Assembly (NCBI GenBank): GCA_963850205.1
Contig: CAWKKJ010000011.1
Location: 248,001 to 312,000 of the forward strand
Direction of reading: 5' to 3'
Source of the DNA: JACVRW01 sp963850205
GTDB taxonomy: Bacteria; Actinomycetota; Thermoleophilia; Solirubrobacterales; Thermoleophilaceae
Length of the DNA: 64,000 nt
This document shows, one piece after another, positions 1 through 8,454 of this stretch. The position numbers were made by a program, and so were the translations under genes. The notes beneath the pieces were generated by a model, which saw only the letters and a list, made by a program, of their open reading frames with translations, was not told the DNA's origin and made no database searches. Each line of letters begins with the position of its first letter. Position 1 is the stretch's first letter.

Positions 1-187
1 GGCGGCCCACCAGCATCAGCAGGCCGCGGCGGGAGTGGTGGTCCTTGCTGTGTGCGCGAAGATGCTCGGTGAGCTCGTTGATCCGCGCTGTCATCAGGGC
101 GACCTGGACCTCGGTCGAGCCGGTGTCCGCGTCACCCCGTCCGTACTTGGTGACGATCTCGCGCTTGGCCTCTGCGGTCAGTGACAT
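1..187 (-). CDS. rpsO: 30S ribosomal protein S15 (partial, 3' end outside window)
   Basis: Reading down from the ATG at 187 gives a protein opening MSLTAEAKREIVTKYG and continuing through TGSTEVQVAL, INELTEHL and KDHHSRRGLL, the diagnostic N-terminal two thirds of ribosomal protein S15. S15 binds the central domain of 16S rRNA early in small-subunit assembly. The C-terminus lies beyond base 1. It follows ribF by 30 bp, and the order truB-ribF-rpsO is the classical bacterial arrangement. The identification is direct from sequence. Confidence 0.96.
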   Translation of the reverse strand, partial: MSLTAEAKREIVTKYGRGDADTGSTEVQVALMTARINELTEHLRAHSKDHHSRRGLLMLVGR

Positions 188-217
188 GCGACGGAACACC
201 GTAGCAGCAGGGCTGCG

Positions 218-1123
218 CTACGAGGCGGGGGCGCGCGGCCCGGCCGCGCGGCAGATCGCCTCGGCCTGGGCGACGTCGCGGTGCATCTGCTCGACGAGCG
301 CGTCGACGGTGTCGAACCGCTTCTCCCCGCGCAGCCGTTCGAGGAAGGCCAACCGCAGCGTCTGCCCGTAGAGGTCGCCCTGAAAGCCGATCAGGTGGGC
401 CTCGATGAGCAGCCCGCGGCCGGTCTCGAACGTGGGCCGCACCCCCACGTTCACGGCGGCGGCCCGTCCGTCGCCGGTCAGCGCGGCGTACACGCCGTGT
501 CCCGGCGTGACCAGCGCGTCGTCGGGAACGAGGTTGGCCGTCGGCATCCCCAGCTCGCGTCCCCGTCGATCGCCGGGCACCACCTCGCCTTCGAACAGGA
601 AGGGGTCGCCGAGGAAGTCGCCGGCGGCGCTCACGTCCCCGGCGGCGACCAGGCCACGGATGTGGCTGGAGGAGACGGTCTCGCCGGCCACCTCCACCAG
701 CGGCGCCACGCTCGTCTCGAACTCCGGCCGCTCCCGCAGGAACTCGGCCGTTCCCTGGGCGCCGCTGCCGAAGCGGAAGTTCTCTCCCACCGACACCCGC
801 TCGGCGCCCAGGCGGTCCACGAGCACGTCGCCCACGAACGCCTCGGCGCTCCGGGACGCGAACTCGGTGTCGAAGGGGATCACCACCAGCTCCTTGACGC
901 CCAGGGCGGCGATCAGGTCGCGCTTGACCGCGAAGGTGTTCAGGAGCTTCGGGGTCGCCTCGGGGTGGATCACCGCCAGCGGGTGGGGATCGAAGGTGAG
1001 CACGGTGTCGTTGCCGCGGATCACCTCGCGGTGCCCCAGATGGACCCCGTCGAAGGTGCCGATGGCGACGCTGCGAGGACGTGAGCCGGGCTCCACCTCG
1101 GTGAGCAGGCTGACCTTCATCAT
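218..1123 (-). CDS. ribF: Bifunctional riboflavin kinase / FAD synthetase
   Basis: A 301-aa protein, usual length for RibF. It phosphorylates riboflavin to FMN and adenylylates FMN to FAD. The N-terminal nucleotidyltransferase half shows VAIGTFDGVHLGHREVI (the HxGH-type signature, residues about 19-35) and the SSHIRG motif (around residue 150). The C-terminal kinase half has the GMPTANL element and the NVGVRPTF motif. The start is one of two adjacent ATG codons. Its start overlaps the truB stop by 4 bp, so the two are probably translationally coupled. It sits in the rimP-to-rpsO operon. Confidence 0.96.
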   Translation of the reverse strand: MMKVSLLTEVEPGSRPRSVAIGTFDGVHLGHREVIRGNDTVLTFDPHPLAVIHPEATPKLLNTFAVKRDLIAALGVKELVVIPFDTEFASRSAEAFVGDVLVDRLGAERVSVGENFRFGSGAQGTAEFLRERPEFETSVAPLVEVAGETVSSSHIRGLVAAGDVSAAGDFLGDPFLFEGEVVPGDRRGRELGMPTANLVPDDALVTPGHGVYAALTGDGRAAAVNVGVRPTFETGRGLLIEAHLIGFQGDLYGQTLRLAFLERLRGEKRFDTVDALVEQMHRDVAQAEAICRAAGPRAPAS

Positions 1124-1920
1124 GCGGGCGCGAAGACTACGACGGGCTGGAGCTCGTCCGACCGCGGCTCGGCGATCGCGAGCAGCTCGGCGCCGTCCAC
1201 CAGGCGCACCGGGCCCTCGCCCGACTCGCCGTTCCGAACCCGCCGGCCGTGACGTACCGCAACCGCCTCGCCGGCCTCGAGCCTCCGCACGGGCAGGAAG
1301 CCCAGGGCTTCGGCCAGCGGGACCAGCCGCTCGGGATCGGCGTCCTCGAGCCGGAACGGTCCGATGGCGGTGCGCTCGAGCTCCTCGCAGTAGGCGTCAC
1401 CGAGATCGGTGATGAGGCTGCGCACGTACGTGCCCGACGAGCACTCGATCTCGAACGCCGCCCGTTCGCCGTCGTGCCAGAGGAGCTCAGCCCGATGGAC
1501 GGTCACGGGGCGAGGGGCGAGCTCGGGCTCCTCGCCCCGGCGCGCGAGCCGGTAGGCCCGCTGGCCGGACACCTTGAGGGCCGAGTACGCCGGCGGCTGC
1601 TGCATCAGGTCGCCTGTCGGCAGCGCCATCTGCTCGGGCAGCCGGCCGGTGTGCTCGAGCGTCCCGTCGGGGTCGCCGGTGTCGGAGGTCCACCCCAGCC
1701 GCGCCACCGCGCGGTAGGTCTTGGGCAGACCCATGAGGAAGCGCTGGGCCCGGGTCGCCCGGCCGACGAGCACCAGCAGGAGGCCGGTGGCGAACGGGTC
1801 GAGCGTCCCAGCGTGCCCGACCTTGGTGCCGCGCGGAAGCTGCCGCCGGACGGCGGCTACGACGTCGTGCGATGTGCCTCCGGCCCGCTTGGCCGCCAGC
1901 AGTACGCCAGGACCGGTCAG
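1120..1920 (-). CDS. truB: tRNA pseudouridine(55) synthase, apparent CTG start
   Basis: TruB makes pseudouridine 55 in the T-loop of tRNAs. The 266-aa product has the substrate-binding GTSHDVV and the catalytic motif GHAGTLDPFATGLLLV (catalytic Asp in GTLDP), then YSALKVSGQRAY and GTYVRSL, followed by a C-terminal PUA-like part. The odd point is the start. In the truB frame no ATG, GTG or TTG occurs between the upstream nrnA-overlapping stretch and the first conserved residues. The best candidate is CTG at 1920-1918, overlapping the nrnA stop as CTGA. Either translation begins at CTG by coupling, or an indel hides the true start. Function is certain, start is not. Confidence 0.93.
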   Translation of the reverse strand: MTGPGVLLAAKRAGGTSHDVVAAVRRQLPRGTKVGHAGTLDPFATGLLLVLVGRATRAQRFLMGLPKTYRAVARLGWTSDTGDPDGTLEHTGRLPEQMALPTGDLMQQPPAYSALKVSGQRAYRLARRGEEPELAPRPVTVHRAELLWHDGERAAFEIECSSGTYVRSLITDLGDAYCEELERTAIGPFRLEDADPERLVPLAEALGFLPVRRLEAGEAVAVRHGRRVRNGESGEGPVRLVDGAELLAIAEPRSDELQPVVVFAPA

Positions 1921-2939
1921 GACTCGAGCTGGGCGCGGATGAGCCGGCGGAGCTCCTGCATGAGCTCCGGGTAGGGCAGCGGCGTGGAGAAGCCCGCCGC
2001 CTGCGGGTGGCCTCCCCCACCGAACTCGCGCGCGATGCTGGAGACGTCCACCCGGCGGTCGGTGGCGCGCAGGCTGACCTTGCGCAGGCCCTGGCGCTCG
2101 CGGGAAAGCAGGTCGCGCACGAGCATCGCCACGGCGGTGCCCTGCACGGAGCGCATGTGGTCCACCACGCCCTCGGAGTCGGTCTCGAGCGCGCCGGTCT
2201 CCTCGTAGTCCCGCTTGGTGAGCTGGGCGACGGTGATGGCCCCGTCGTCGTAGCGCTCGACGGAGGCCAGTGCCCGCTGGAGCAGCTCCAGCCGGTTGAG
2301 CGGGAGGTCCTCGTACAGCCGGCGGTAGATCTCGTGGGGCTCGACCCCCGCCTCGATGAGGTCGGCCGCCATCCGGTGCGCCATCGGCGACGTGTTCTCG
2401 TACATGAAGCGGCCGGTGTCGGTCACGAGGCCTGTGTACATGGCCTCGGCGATCGGCAGCGTGATCTCCGCGCCCAGGTCCCGGGCCAGGGTCCACACGA
2501 TCTCGGCGGTGCACGACGCCGACGGGCTGACCAGGTTCACCGTCCCGAAGCGGGTGTTGTCGTGGTGATGGTCGATGTTGAGGATGTGCAGCCCGGCCTG
2601 CTGGAGGAAGTCCACCGGCATGCGGTCGATGTTGCCGCAGTCGAGGAAGACGATCGTGCGCTCGTCCACGTCGTCGGGCGGCACGCCCACCAGGCCGTCG
2701 AAGGTCCAGTCGCGGTACTCCCAGGGCAAGGGGAACTCGTCCGGCGACATGTACATGAGCGAGTCCTTGCCGAGCTGCTCCAGGGTCCAGTGCATCGACA
2801 GGAGCGAGCCCAGGGCGTCGCCGTCGGGGTTCTCGTGGGTGGTCAGCAGCAGCTTGTCGGCCCGGCGCAGCTCGGCCAGTGCCTGGTCGTGCTCGGTCTG
2901 GACCGCGATACCGACCGACGATTCCAGCGGGGCCCTCAC
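1917..2939 (-). CDS. nrnA: DHH-family bifunctional oligoribonuclease / pAp phosphatase
   Basis: A 340-aa NrnA-type phosphoesterase. It degrades short RNAs and 3'-phosphoadenosine 5'-phosphate to mononucleotides in the cytoplasm. Visible metal-binding motifs are NPDGDALGS (about residue 37), FLDCGNIDR, NIDHHHDN (the DHH signature, about residue 120) and TGLVTDTGRF. The DHHA1 domain ends with the substrate-binding GGGGHPQAAG near residue 315. It overlaps rbfA upstream by 4 bp and truB downstream by 4 bp, so it lies inside the infB-rbfA-truB operon, a common place for nrnA in Gram-positive bacteria. Confidence 0.95.
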   Translation of the reverse strand: MRAPLESSVGIAVQTEHDQALAELRRADKLLLTTHENPDGDALGSLLSMHWTLEQLGKDSLMYMSPDEFPLPWEYRDWTFDGLVGVPPDDVDERTIVFLDCGNIDRMPVDFLQQAGLHILNIDHHHDNTRFGTVNLVSPSASCTAEIVWTLARDLGAEITLPIAEAMYTGLVTDTGRFMYENTSPMAHRMAADLIEAGVEPHEIYRRLYEDLPLNRLELLQRALASVERYDDGAITVAQLTKRDYEETGALETDSEGVVDHMRSVQGTAVAMLVRDLLSRERQGLRKVSLRATDRRVDVSSIAREFGGGGHPQAAGFSTPLPYPELMQELRRLIRAQLES

Positions 2940-3274
2940 TCCTCCCGCTCCAGGATCTCGGTGATTCGCATGCCCCGGTCGACCGACTCATCGAACACGA
3001 ACTCGAGGGTGGGCGTGCGCTTCATGCGCAGCTCGCTCGCGATCGCGGCCTGCAGGACGCCGTGCGCGGAGGCGAGACCTTCCAGCGAGGCCGAGCGTTC
3101 GGCATCGTCGCCGAGCACGCTCACGTACACGCGGGCGCTGCGCAGATCGGGGCTGGTCTCGACGGAGGTCACGGTCACGAATCCTATGCGCGGGTCTTTG
3201 AGCCCCTCGGCTATCCGTGCCGATAGGACTTCGCGAACCGCTTCATTAACCCTGCGCATGCGGTCGGCGGCCAT
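2936..3274 (-). CDS. rbfA: 30S ribosome-binding factor A
   Basis: A 112-aa RbfA starting MAADRMRRVNEAVREVL, with the KH-like fold sequence LKDPRIGFVTVTSVETSPDLRSARVYVSV. It binds immature 30S subunits and helps 16S 5'-end maturation. The ATG at 3274 was chosen because upstream in-frame residues (from 3319) have no family similarity and would overlap the preceding gene. It overlaps nrnA by 4 bp and lies 5 bp below the DUF503 stop. Confidence 0.95.
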   Translation of the reverse strand: MAADRMRRVNEAVREVLSARIAEGLKDPRIGFVTVTSVETSPDLRSARVYVSVLGDDAERSASLEGLASAHGVLQAAIASELRMKRTPTLEFVFDESVDRGMRITEILEREE

Positions 3275-3279
3275 CGTAG

Positions 3280-3585
3280 CTAGCCCTCGAGAACGTCCGC
3301 GCAGGACACAACATGCCATTCCACATCTGAGCCTTCGGGAAACCTCGACTCCACGAAGCGGGCCATTCCGGCTCCCCGGTCGCGCAGGGGACCGGCGTCC
3401 CGCGCCACCAGCGCGGCCGTCAGCGTCGCCCGCTGCCAGAGGTCGTGATGGTCGGTCTCGGCCACGGTCGCGCCGAAGCGCCGCTGGAGCTGCGCCTTCA
3501 GCGAGCTGAGCTCCTTGCGCTTGCCCTTCAGGCTCCCGGTCTCCGGGAAATGCAGGCGGATCTCGAGGAGGCAGATGAAGCTCAC
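3280..3585 (-). CDS. DUF503 family protein
   Basis: A 101-aa DUF503 protein with the family core LLEIRLHFPETGSLKGKRKEL followed by LKAQLQRRFGATVAE. Members are small, usually encoded between infB and rbfA in Gram-positive bacteria, and of unknown biochemical function. The start is taken as GTG at 3585 (GTG AGC TTC ATC), directly before the conserved beta strand; a longer in-frame extension upstream would run into infB and looks non-coding. Location supports a role linked to ribosome biogenesis, but that is inference. Confidence 0.88.
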   Translation of the reverse strand: MSFICLLEIRLHFPETGSLKGKRKELSSLKAQLQRRFGATVAETDHHDLWQRATLTAALVARDAGPLRDRGAGMARFVESRFPEGSDVEWHVVSCADVLEG

Positions 3586-3611
3586 GCCAACCGCTTCGGA
3601 GCGCGAACGGC

Positions 3612-6224
3612 CTACGACAGGGTCTGCTCGACCTGCTTGGTCTCGTAGACCTCGATCACATCGCCCTCCTTGACGTCCGGGTAGTTCTCGAGCACGATGC
3701 CGCACTCCATCCCGGCGGTCACCTCGCGGACGTCGTCCTTGAAGCGCCGCAGCGACCCGATTCGCCCGTCGTAGATCACGGTGCCGTCGCGCACCAGCCG
3801 GGAGCGGCCCCCGCGGCGGACGGTGCCCTCGGCCACGTACGAGCCGGCGATGGTGCCCACCCGCGAGGCCTTGAAGGTGGCGCGCACCTCGACGGTGGCC
3901 ACCGTCTCCTCGACCTCCTCGGGCTCGAGCAGGCCCTCCATCGCGTCGCGCAGATCCGTGACGATGTTGTAGATCACCGAGTAGGTGCGGATCTCCACGC
4001 CCTCGCTGTCGGCCACCTGAGCCGCGTTGCCCACCGGGCGCACGTTGAAGCCGATGATCACGCCATCGGAGGCCGAGGCGAGCATCACGTCCGACTCGGC
4101 GATGCCGCCCACGCCCTCGCGGATGACGTTGACCGTGACCCGCTCCTGCGGGAGGCGGGCGATCTCGTCGGCCAGGGCCTCGAGCGAGCCGGCCACGTCG
4201 GCCTTCAGGACCAGGTTGAGCTCCTTCTCGCCGCGCTCGGCGCGGGCCAGCACGTCCTCCAGCGACACGCGCCGGCCGGCCTGGCGCGCCAGCGTCTCCT
4301 GCTTGACGCGGATGGCCCGCTCGTTGGCCACCCGCCGGGCCTCGCGCTCGTTGCCGACGACGCGGAACTGCTCACCGGCGTCGGGCACGCCGTCGAAGCC
4401 GAGGATCTCCACGGGTTCACCGGGCGTGGCCTCTTCGACCCTCTGGCCGCGGTAGTCGCTCATCGCCCGCACCCGGCCCCAGTGCTCGCCGGCCACGATC
4501 GCGTCGCTTACCGTCAGGCGCCCGCGGTGGATCAGCAGGGTGACCACCGGGCCCCGTCCCGGGTCGAGCCGGGACTCGATCACGTAGCCGGAGGCCGCGG
4601 CGTCGGGGTTGGCCTTGAGCTCCTGCAGCTCAGAGAGCGTGACCAGGGTTTCCAGGAGGTCGTCGAGGTTCTGGTGGGTCTTGGCGCTCACGTCGACGAA
4701 CTCGGTGTCCCCGCCCCAGTCCGCCGGGGTGAGACCCTGCTGGGCCAGCTCGCCGCGGACCCGGTTGGGGTCGGCGCCCTCCTTGTCGATCTTGTTGACC
4801 GCCACCATCACCGGCACCTCGGCGGCCTTCGCGTGGTCGATGGCCTCCACCGTCTGCGGCATCACGCCGTCGTCGGCAGCGACCACGATCACGGCGATGT
4901 CGGTGACCTTCGCGCCGCGGGCCCGCATGGCCGTGAAGGCCTCGTGGCCGGGCGTATCCAGGAAGGTGATCGTGTGGTCGTCGTGGTGGACCTGGTAGGC
5001 GCCGATGTGCTGGGTGATGCCACCGGCCTCACCGGCCGCCACCTCGGTCTCCCGGATGGCGTCCAGCAGCGAGGTCTTGCCGTGGTCCACGTGGCCCATC
5101 ACCGTAATCACCGGCGGGCGATCGAGCAGATCCTGCTCGCTGTCCTCGTAGACGGGCTCCGGCGCCACCTCCTCGGCGGCGCGAACGATGTCGACCGTCT
5201 TGTCGAAGGCGCCGGCGAGGACCTCGATGGCCTCGTCGGACAGGGTCTGGGTGAGCGTGGCCATCTCCCCCAGCTCCATCAGCTTCTTGATGACCTCCGG
5301 CGACGAGAGCTGCAGGGACTCGGCCACCTCCTTGACCGTCGAGCCCGACCGCACCTGCACCGCCGGGTCCTCCTGCTGCTCGGCCTCCAGCCGCGCCCGC
5401 GCCTCGGCCTCGAGGTCGGGCTCGACCCACTGGGGCCGGCGCCGGCGACCGCGCCCGCGCCGAGGAGGCTGCGACTGCTGCGGTGGAGGTGTGCGCTCGC
5501 GCCGGGAGGCCTGCGAATCGATCACCACGCGCCGCCGCCGGCCTCCGCCACCGCCACCGCCGCCCTCGCCGCCGCGGGCGCCGCGCGTGGGCCGCGGCCG
5601 GTCGCGCCGGTCGCCGCCGGGGGCGGGCCCGTCGGGGCCTCCCTGACCGGGTCCGCGGTCGGGGGGACCGCCGGGTCGCGGCCCGCGATCCCCACGAGGG
5701 CCGCCGCCGCCCGGAGCCCGTCCGCCGCTGCGGTCGCCGGCGCGAGGGCCGCCCTGGGGCGGGCGCTCCTGCGGCGGGGGTGCGTCCTGAAGGATCCGGG
5801 GTCCGCGGCCGGCCGGGCCGGCGCGGCGGACCTCCTCGCCCGTGCGCGGGGGCTCCGGCGCCTCCGGCGCGGGGCGCTGCGGGCCGCCCTGGCGGGCGGG
5901 TCCGGTCTGGGGGGCACCGCCCGACTCGGGGCGGGTCTGCGGCTTGCCGCCCGACTCGGGGCGGGTCTTGGGCTTGCCGCCGGACTCGGGCCGCGTCTGG
6001 GGCTTGGGCGGGTCGGGGGCCGCCGCCTGCCCGTCGGTCTGCGCCGCCCCCGGGGAGGCGCTCTGGGCCTTCGCCCCGTTCTCGAAAGCGCGCGCGGCCT
6101 CGGCCTCCTCGACGCTGGAGGCGGGCGCCGTGACCCCGAGCCCGGCCTGCTGAAGGACGGCAAGGGCCTCCTTGGAGGTGATCCCCCGCTCCTTCGCTAT
6201 TTCGTGGACGCGCTTCTTTGCCAT
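3612..6224 (-). CDS. infB: Translation initiation factor IF-2
   Basis: An 870-aa IF-2, the GTPase that brings fMet-tRNA to the 30S subunit. Order: N-terminal IF2_N (MAKKRVHEIAKERGITSKEAL), a long Pro/Arg/Gly-rich linker to about residue 270, a second IF2_N domain (STVKEVAESLQLSSPEVIKKLM), the G domain with GHVDHGKTSL (G1), GGITQHIGAY (G2), DTPGH (G3) and NKID (G4), then domains II-IV. The linker contains near-perfect ten-residue repeats of the type KPQTRPESGG at + coordinates about 5900-6010. The ATG at 6224 lies inside the 3' end of the preceding ylxR gene (28-bp overlap). Confidence 0.97.
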   Translation of the reverse strand: MAKKRVHEIAKERGITSKEALAVLQQAGLGVTAPASSVEEAEAARAFENGAKAQSASPGAAQTDGQAAAPDPPKPQTRPESGGKPKTRPESGGKPQTRPESGGAPQTGPARQGGPQRPAPEAPEPPRTGEEVRRAGPAGRGPRILQDAPPPQERPPQGGPRAGDRSGGRAPGGGGPRGDRGPRPGGPPDRGPGQGGPDGPAPGGDRRDRPRPTRGARGGEGGGGGGGGRRRRVVIDSQASRRERTPPPQQSQPPRRGRGRRRRPQWVEPDLEAEARARLEAEQQEDPAVQVRSGSTVKEVAESLQLSSPEVIKKLMELGEMATLTQTLSDEAIEVLAGAFDKTVDIVRAAEEVAPEPVYEDSEQDLLDRPPVITVMGHVDHGKTSLLDAIRETEVAAGEAGGITQHIGAYQVHHDDHTITFLDTPGHEAFTAMRARGAKVTDIAVIVVAADDGVMPQTVEAIDHAKAAEVPVMVAVNKIDKEGADPNRVRGELAQQGLTPADWGGDTEFVDVSAKTHQNLDDLLETLVTLSELQELKANPDAAASGYVIESRLDPGRGPVVTLLIHRGRLTVSDAIVAGEHWGRVRAMSDYRGQRVEEATPGEPVEILGFDGVPDAGEQFRVVGNEREARRVANERAIRVKQETLARQAGRRVSLEDVLARAERGEKELNLVLKADVAGSLEALADEIARLPQERVTVNVIREGVGGIAESDVMLASASDGVIIGFNVRPVGNAAQVADSEGVEIRTYSVIYNIVTDLRDAMEGLLEPEEVEETVATVEVRATFKASRVGTIAGSYVAEGTVRRGGRSRLVRDGTVIYDGRIGSLRRFKDDVREVTAGMECGIVLENYPDVKEGDVIEVYETKQVEQTLS

Positions 6225-6466
6225 TCGTTTATGAAGTCTAAGGTCTCCTGTTGCACTTTCACGGGCGCCCGGAACGCACGCGCGAGCGGGCGCCCGCCAC
6301 CGAGACTATCGGCGCAGTCCGCCCGGCCGCAGAGGTAGGCCCCACGGCCCTGGGCGGACGATTCGGGGTCGGGCCGGACCCGACCGTCCGCGCTGCGTAC
6401 CAGCCGGAGCAGGTCGCCCTTGGGAAGCGACCGCCGGCAGCCGACGCAGCGGCGGCGCGACTCTAC
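6197..6466 (-). CDS. ylxR: YlxR/RnpM family (DUF448) protein with no canonical start codon
   Basis: An 89-aa reading frame between nusA and infB gives RRRCVGCRRSLPKGDLLRLVR followed by GRGAYLCGRADC, the conserved RxCxxC and GRGAY-C features of DUF448 (YlxR, reported as an RNase P modulator in Bacillus). It ends at TAG 6199-6197 inside infB. No ATG, GTG or TTG exists between the nearest upstream in-frame stop (in the nusA tail) and the conserved CVGC. The frame was drawn from GTA at 6466, which overlaps the nusA stop codon. A non-AUG start coupled to nusA termination, or an undetected indel, must be assumed. Family assignment is strong. Confidence 0.85.
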   Translation of the reverse strand, partial: VESRRRCVGCRRSLPKGDLLRLVRSADGRVRPDPESSAQGRGAYLCGRADCADSLGGGRPLARAFRAPVKVQQETLDFINEWQRSASTK

Positions 6467-7992
6467 GGCGCCCTCGCCTCCCCCTCGCCCGGCGCGTCCT
6501 CGGCCGCCTGCTGCTCCAGCTGGGCCTCGGCGCTGGTCTCGGGCACGGGCGGCGGCGCGGAGCCGTCATCGCCGGCGGCAACCTCCTCGGGGGCGACCTC
6601 GTCCGGGCCGGCCTCCTCGGCAACGAGCTCCACCTCCTCCTCGGCGGCAGCCTCCTCGGCGACCTCCTCGGCAGCGGCGTCGACCTCGAGCGGCTCCTCG
6701 TCCGGCTCGGCCTCCTCCCCGCCCTCCTCGGGCGGGACCACGTAGTCGGTGTCGGTGCCCTCCAGCTCCTGGTGGGCCGGAATCCCGCAGTAGCGCGAGC
6801 CGGGCAGCGACGCGTTCGGGCAGCGCTTGCCGTTGGCGAGGATCGCGGCGCAGCGGCCGGACACCTCCTCCTCGTCGTAGCCCATCTCCGCCTCGTCCTC
6901 GGCGAACTCGGTCTCGGAGCGGATGTCCACCCGCCAGCCGGTGAGCCGGGCGGCGAGCCGGGCGTTCAGGCCGTCCTTGCCGATGGCCAGGGAGAGCTGG
7001 TCGTCGGGCACGATCACGGTGGCCTGCTTGGCCTCGTCTTCGACGAGCACCTCGCGCACACGCGCCGGGGAGAGGGCCTTGGCCACGAACCGGGCCGGCT
7101 CCTCGTTGAAGGGGATGATGTCGATCTTCTCGCCGCGCAGCTCCGACACGACCATGCGGACCCGTGAGCCCCGCGGGCCGACGCAGGCCCCCACCGGGTC
7201 GACGCCCGACGCGTGCGAGACCACGGCGATCTTCGAGCGGTAGCCGGGCTCCCGCGCCACGTTCTGGATCTCGACCAGCCCGTCGGCGATCTCCGGCACC
7301 TCGAGCTCGAACAGCGAGCGGATCAGCTCCGGAGAGCGGCGCGAGACGATGATGCTCGGGCCCTTGGCCTGGTTGGAGACGTCGGTGATGATCGCCTTCA
7401 CCCGCGCGCCGTGGTCGTAGCGCTCGCCGTGCACCTGCTCGCTGCGCGGCAGCAGCGCCTCGACGCGCTCGCGCAGCTGGACGAGGGTGTAGCGGGAGTC
7501 GGACTGCTGGACGATGCCGGTGATCAGCTCGCCCACCCGGTCCTGGTACTCGTCGAACATCATGTCCCGCTCGGCCTCGCGGATGCGCTGCAGGATCACC
7601 TGCTTGGCCGTCTGGGCGGCGATGCGCCCGAAGTCGTGCGGCGTCACGTCCCGCTCGTCGATCTGATCCCGGTACTGCGCCAGCCGGGCCTGATCGATCT
7701 CCGGCGGCTCCGGATAGACGAGCTCGCCGGTCTCGGGGTCGACCGTGGGCTCGCCCAGCTCCTCCTCGACCTCGTCGAGCAGCTGGTCCTCAAGCTCGGC
7801 CGGCAGCATCAGCTCGTAGACGCGGAAGTCACCGCTGTCGCGGTCGACCTCCACACGGGCGTACTTGGCCGCGTCCTGGGTCTTCTTGTAGGCGGAGAGA
7901 AGCGCGTCCTCCAGCGCCTCCATGAGCTTGTCGGCGGAGATTCCCTTCTCCCGCTCGAGAACCCCCACGGCCTCGACGATCTCCTTCGTCAT
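6463..7992 (-). CDS. nusA: Transcription termination/antitermination factor NusA with Cys/His insert
   Basis: A 509-aa NusA that binds RNA polymerase and nascent RNA. Order: N-terminal domain (MTKEIVEAVGVLEREKGIS), S1 domain (around residues 170-235), KH1 (VDPVGACVGPRGSRVRMV) and KH2 (DQLSLAIGKDGLNARLAARL). After KH2, at residues about 381-407, there is a small motif Cys-x9-Cys-x10-Cys-x4-His with NGKRC and GSRYC, resembling short zinc-binding modules found in unrelated bacterial proteins. The last 90 or so residues are very acidic (Glu/Ala-rich). The start overlaps rimP by 4 bp. The extra module is not part of textbook NusA. Confidence 0.95.
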   Translation of the reverse strand: MTKEIVEAVGVLEREKGISADKLMEALEDALLSAYKKTQDAAKYARVEVDRDSGDFRVYELMLPAELEDQLLDEVEEELGEPTVDPETGELVYPEPPEIDQARLAQYRDQIDERDVTPHDFGRIAAQTAKQVILQRIREAERDMMFDEYQDRVGELITGIVQQSDSRYTLVQLRERVEALLPRSEQVHGERYDHGARVKAIITDVSNQAKGPSIIVSRRSPELIRSLFELEVPEIADGLVEIQNVAREPGYRSKIAVVSHASGVDPVGACVGPRGSRVRMVVSELRGEKIDIIPFNEEPARFVAKALSPARVREVLVEDEAKQATVIVPDDQLSLAIGKDGLNARLAARLTGWRVDIRSETEFAEDEAEMGYDEEEVSGRCAAILANGKRCPNASLPGSRYCGIPAHQELEGTDTDYVVPPEEGGEEAEPDEEPLEVDAAAEEVAEEAAAEEEVELVAEEAGPDEVAPEEVAAGDDGSAPPPVPETSAEAQLEQQAAEDAPGEGEARAP

Positions 7993-8435
7993 CGGTCCCC
8001 CTCAGATCCGGCCTCGTCGGGCAGCAGGTTGCTCCGGTTGATGTCCCCGTACGGAATCGAGACCAGGCCGCCGTCCGCGGCCACCGTCACCTCGTCCTCG
8101 GAGGCGCCCACCAGCTCGCCGGTCACGCTTCGGTGCCCTTCCCTCGGCTCGCGCAGCCGGACGCGGGCGCGCCGGCCGAGGAAACGCCGGAAGTGGTCGG
8201 GCTTGGTGAGCGGCCGCTGAGGCCCCGGAGACGAGACCTCCAGCGAGTAGTCAACCAGCAGGTCGCGCAGGTGGCGGGTGACCCGCTCACAGGTCGCGAG
8301 ATCGACGCCTCCCGGGCTGTCGATCACGATGCGCAGCCGCTCCGCCGCCACCCGCTCCACGGACAGCAGCTCGACCTCGTGCTCGGTCGAGGAGATTCGC
8401 TGCTCGATGTCGCTGGTGACGGGATCTGTCTGCAT
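7989..8435 (-). CDS. rimP: Ribosome maturation factor RimP
   Basis: A 148-aa RimP, needed for late 30S assembly. It shows the N-terminal alpha/beta domain with LRIVIDSPGGVDLATCERVTRHL, the YSLEVSSPGPQRPLTKPDHFRRFLGRR segment (family signature LEVSSPGxxRPL) and a C-terminal SH3-like barrel. It opens the rimP-nusA-ylxR-infB-DUF503-rbfA-nrnA-truB-ribF-rpsO gene series. A strong intrinsic terminator lies only 20 bp upstream of its ATG, so expression may be attenuated or driven from a promoter very close to the start. Confidence 0.95.
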   Translation of the reverse strand: MQTDPVTSDIEQRISSTEHEVELLSVERVAAERLRIVIDSPGGVDLATCERVTRHLRDLLVDYSLEVSSPGPQRPLTKPDHFRRFLGRRARVRLREPREGHRSVTGELVGASEDEVTVAADGGLVSIPYGDINRSNLLPDEAGSEGDR

Positions 8436-8454
8436 CGGTGTGCCGGTCGGGTCG

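Noticed and set aside
5900..6010. CRISPR-like array
   Set aside because: The repeats are in-frame codons of IF-2 with no spacers. No CRISPR array or cas gene was seen in the window.
4482..6338. A 618-codon plus-strand open frame opposite infB
   Set aside because: Antisense shadow of the GC-rich IF-2 gene with no plausible protein composition.
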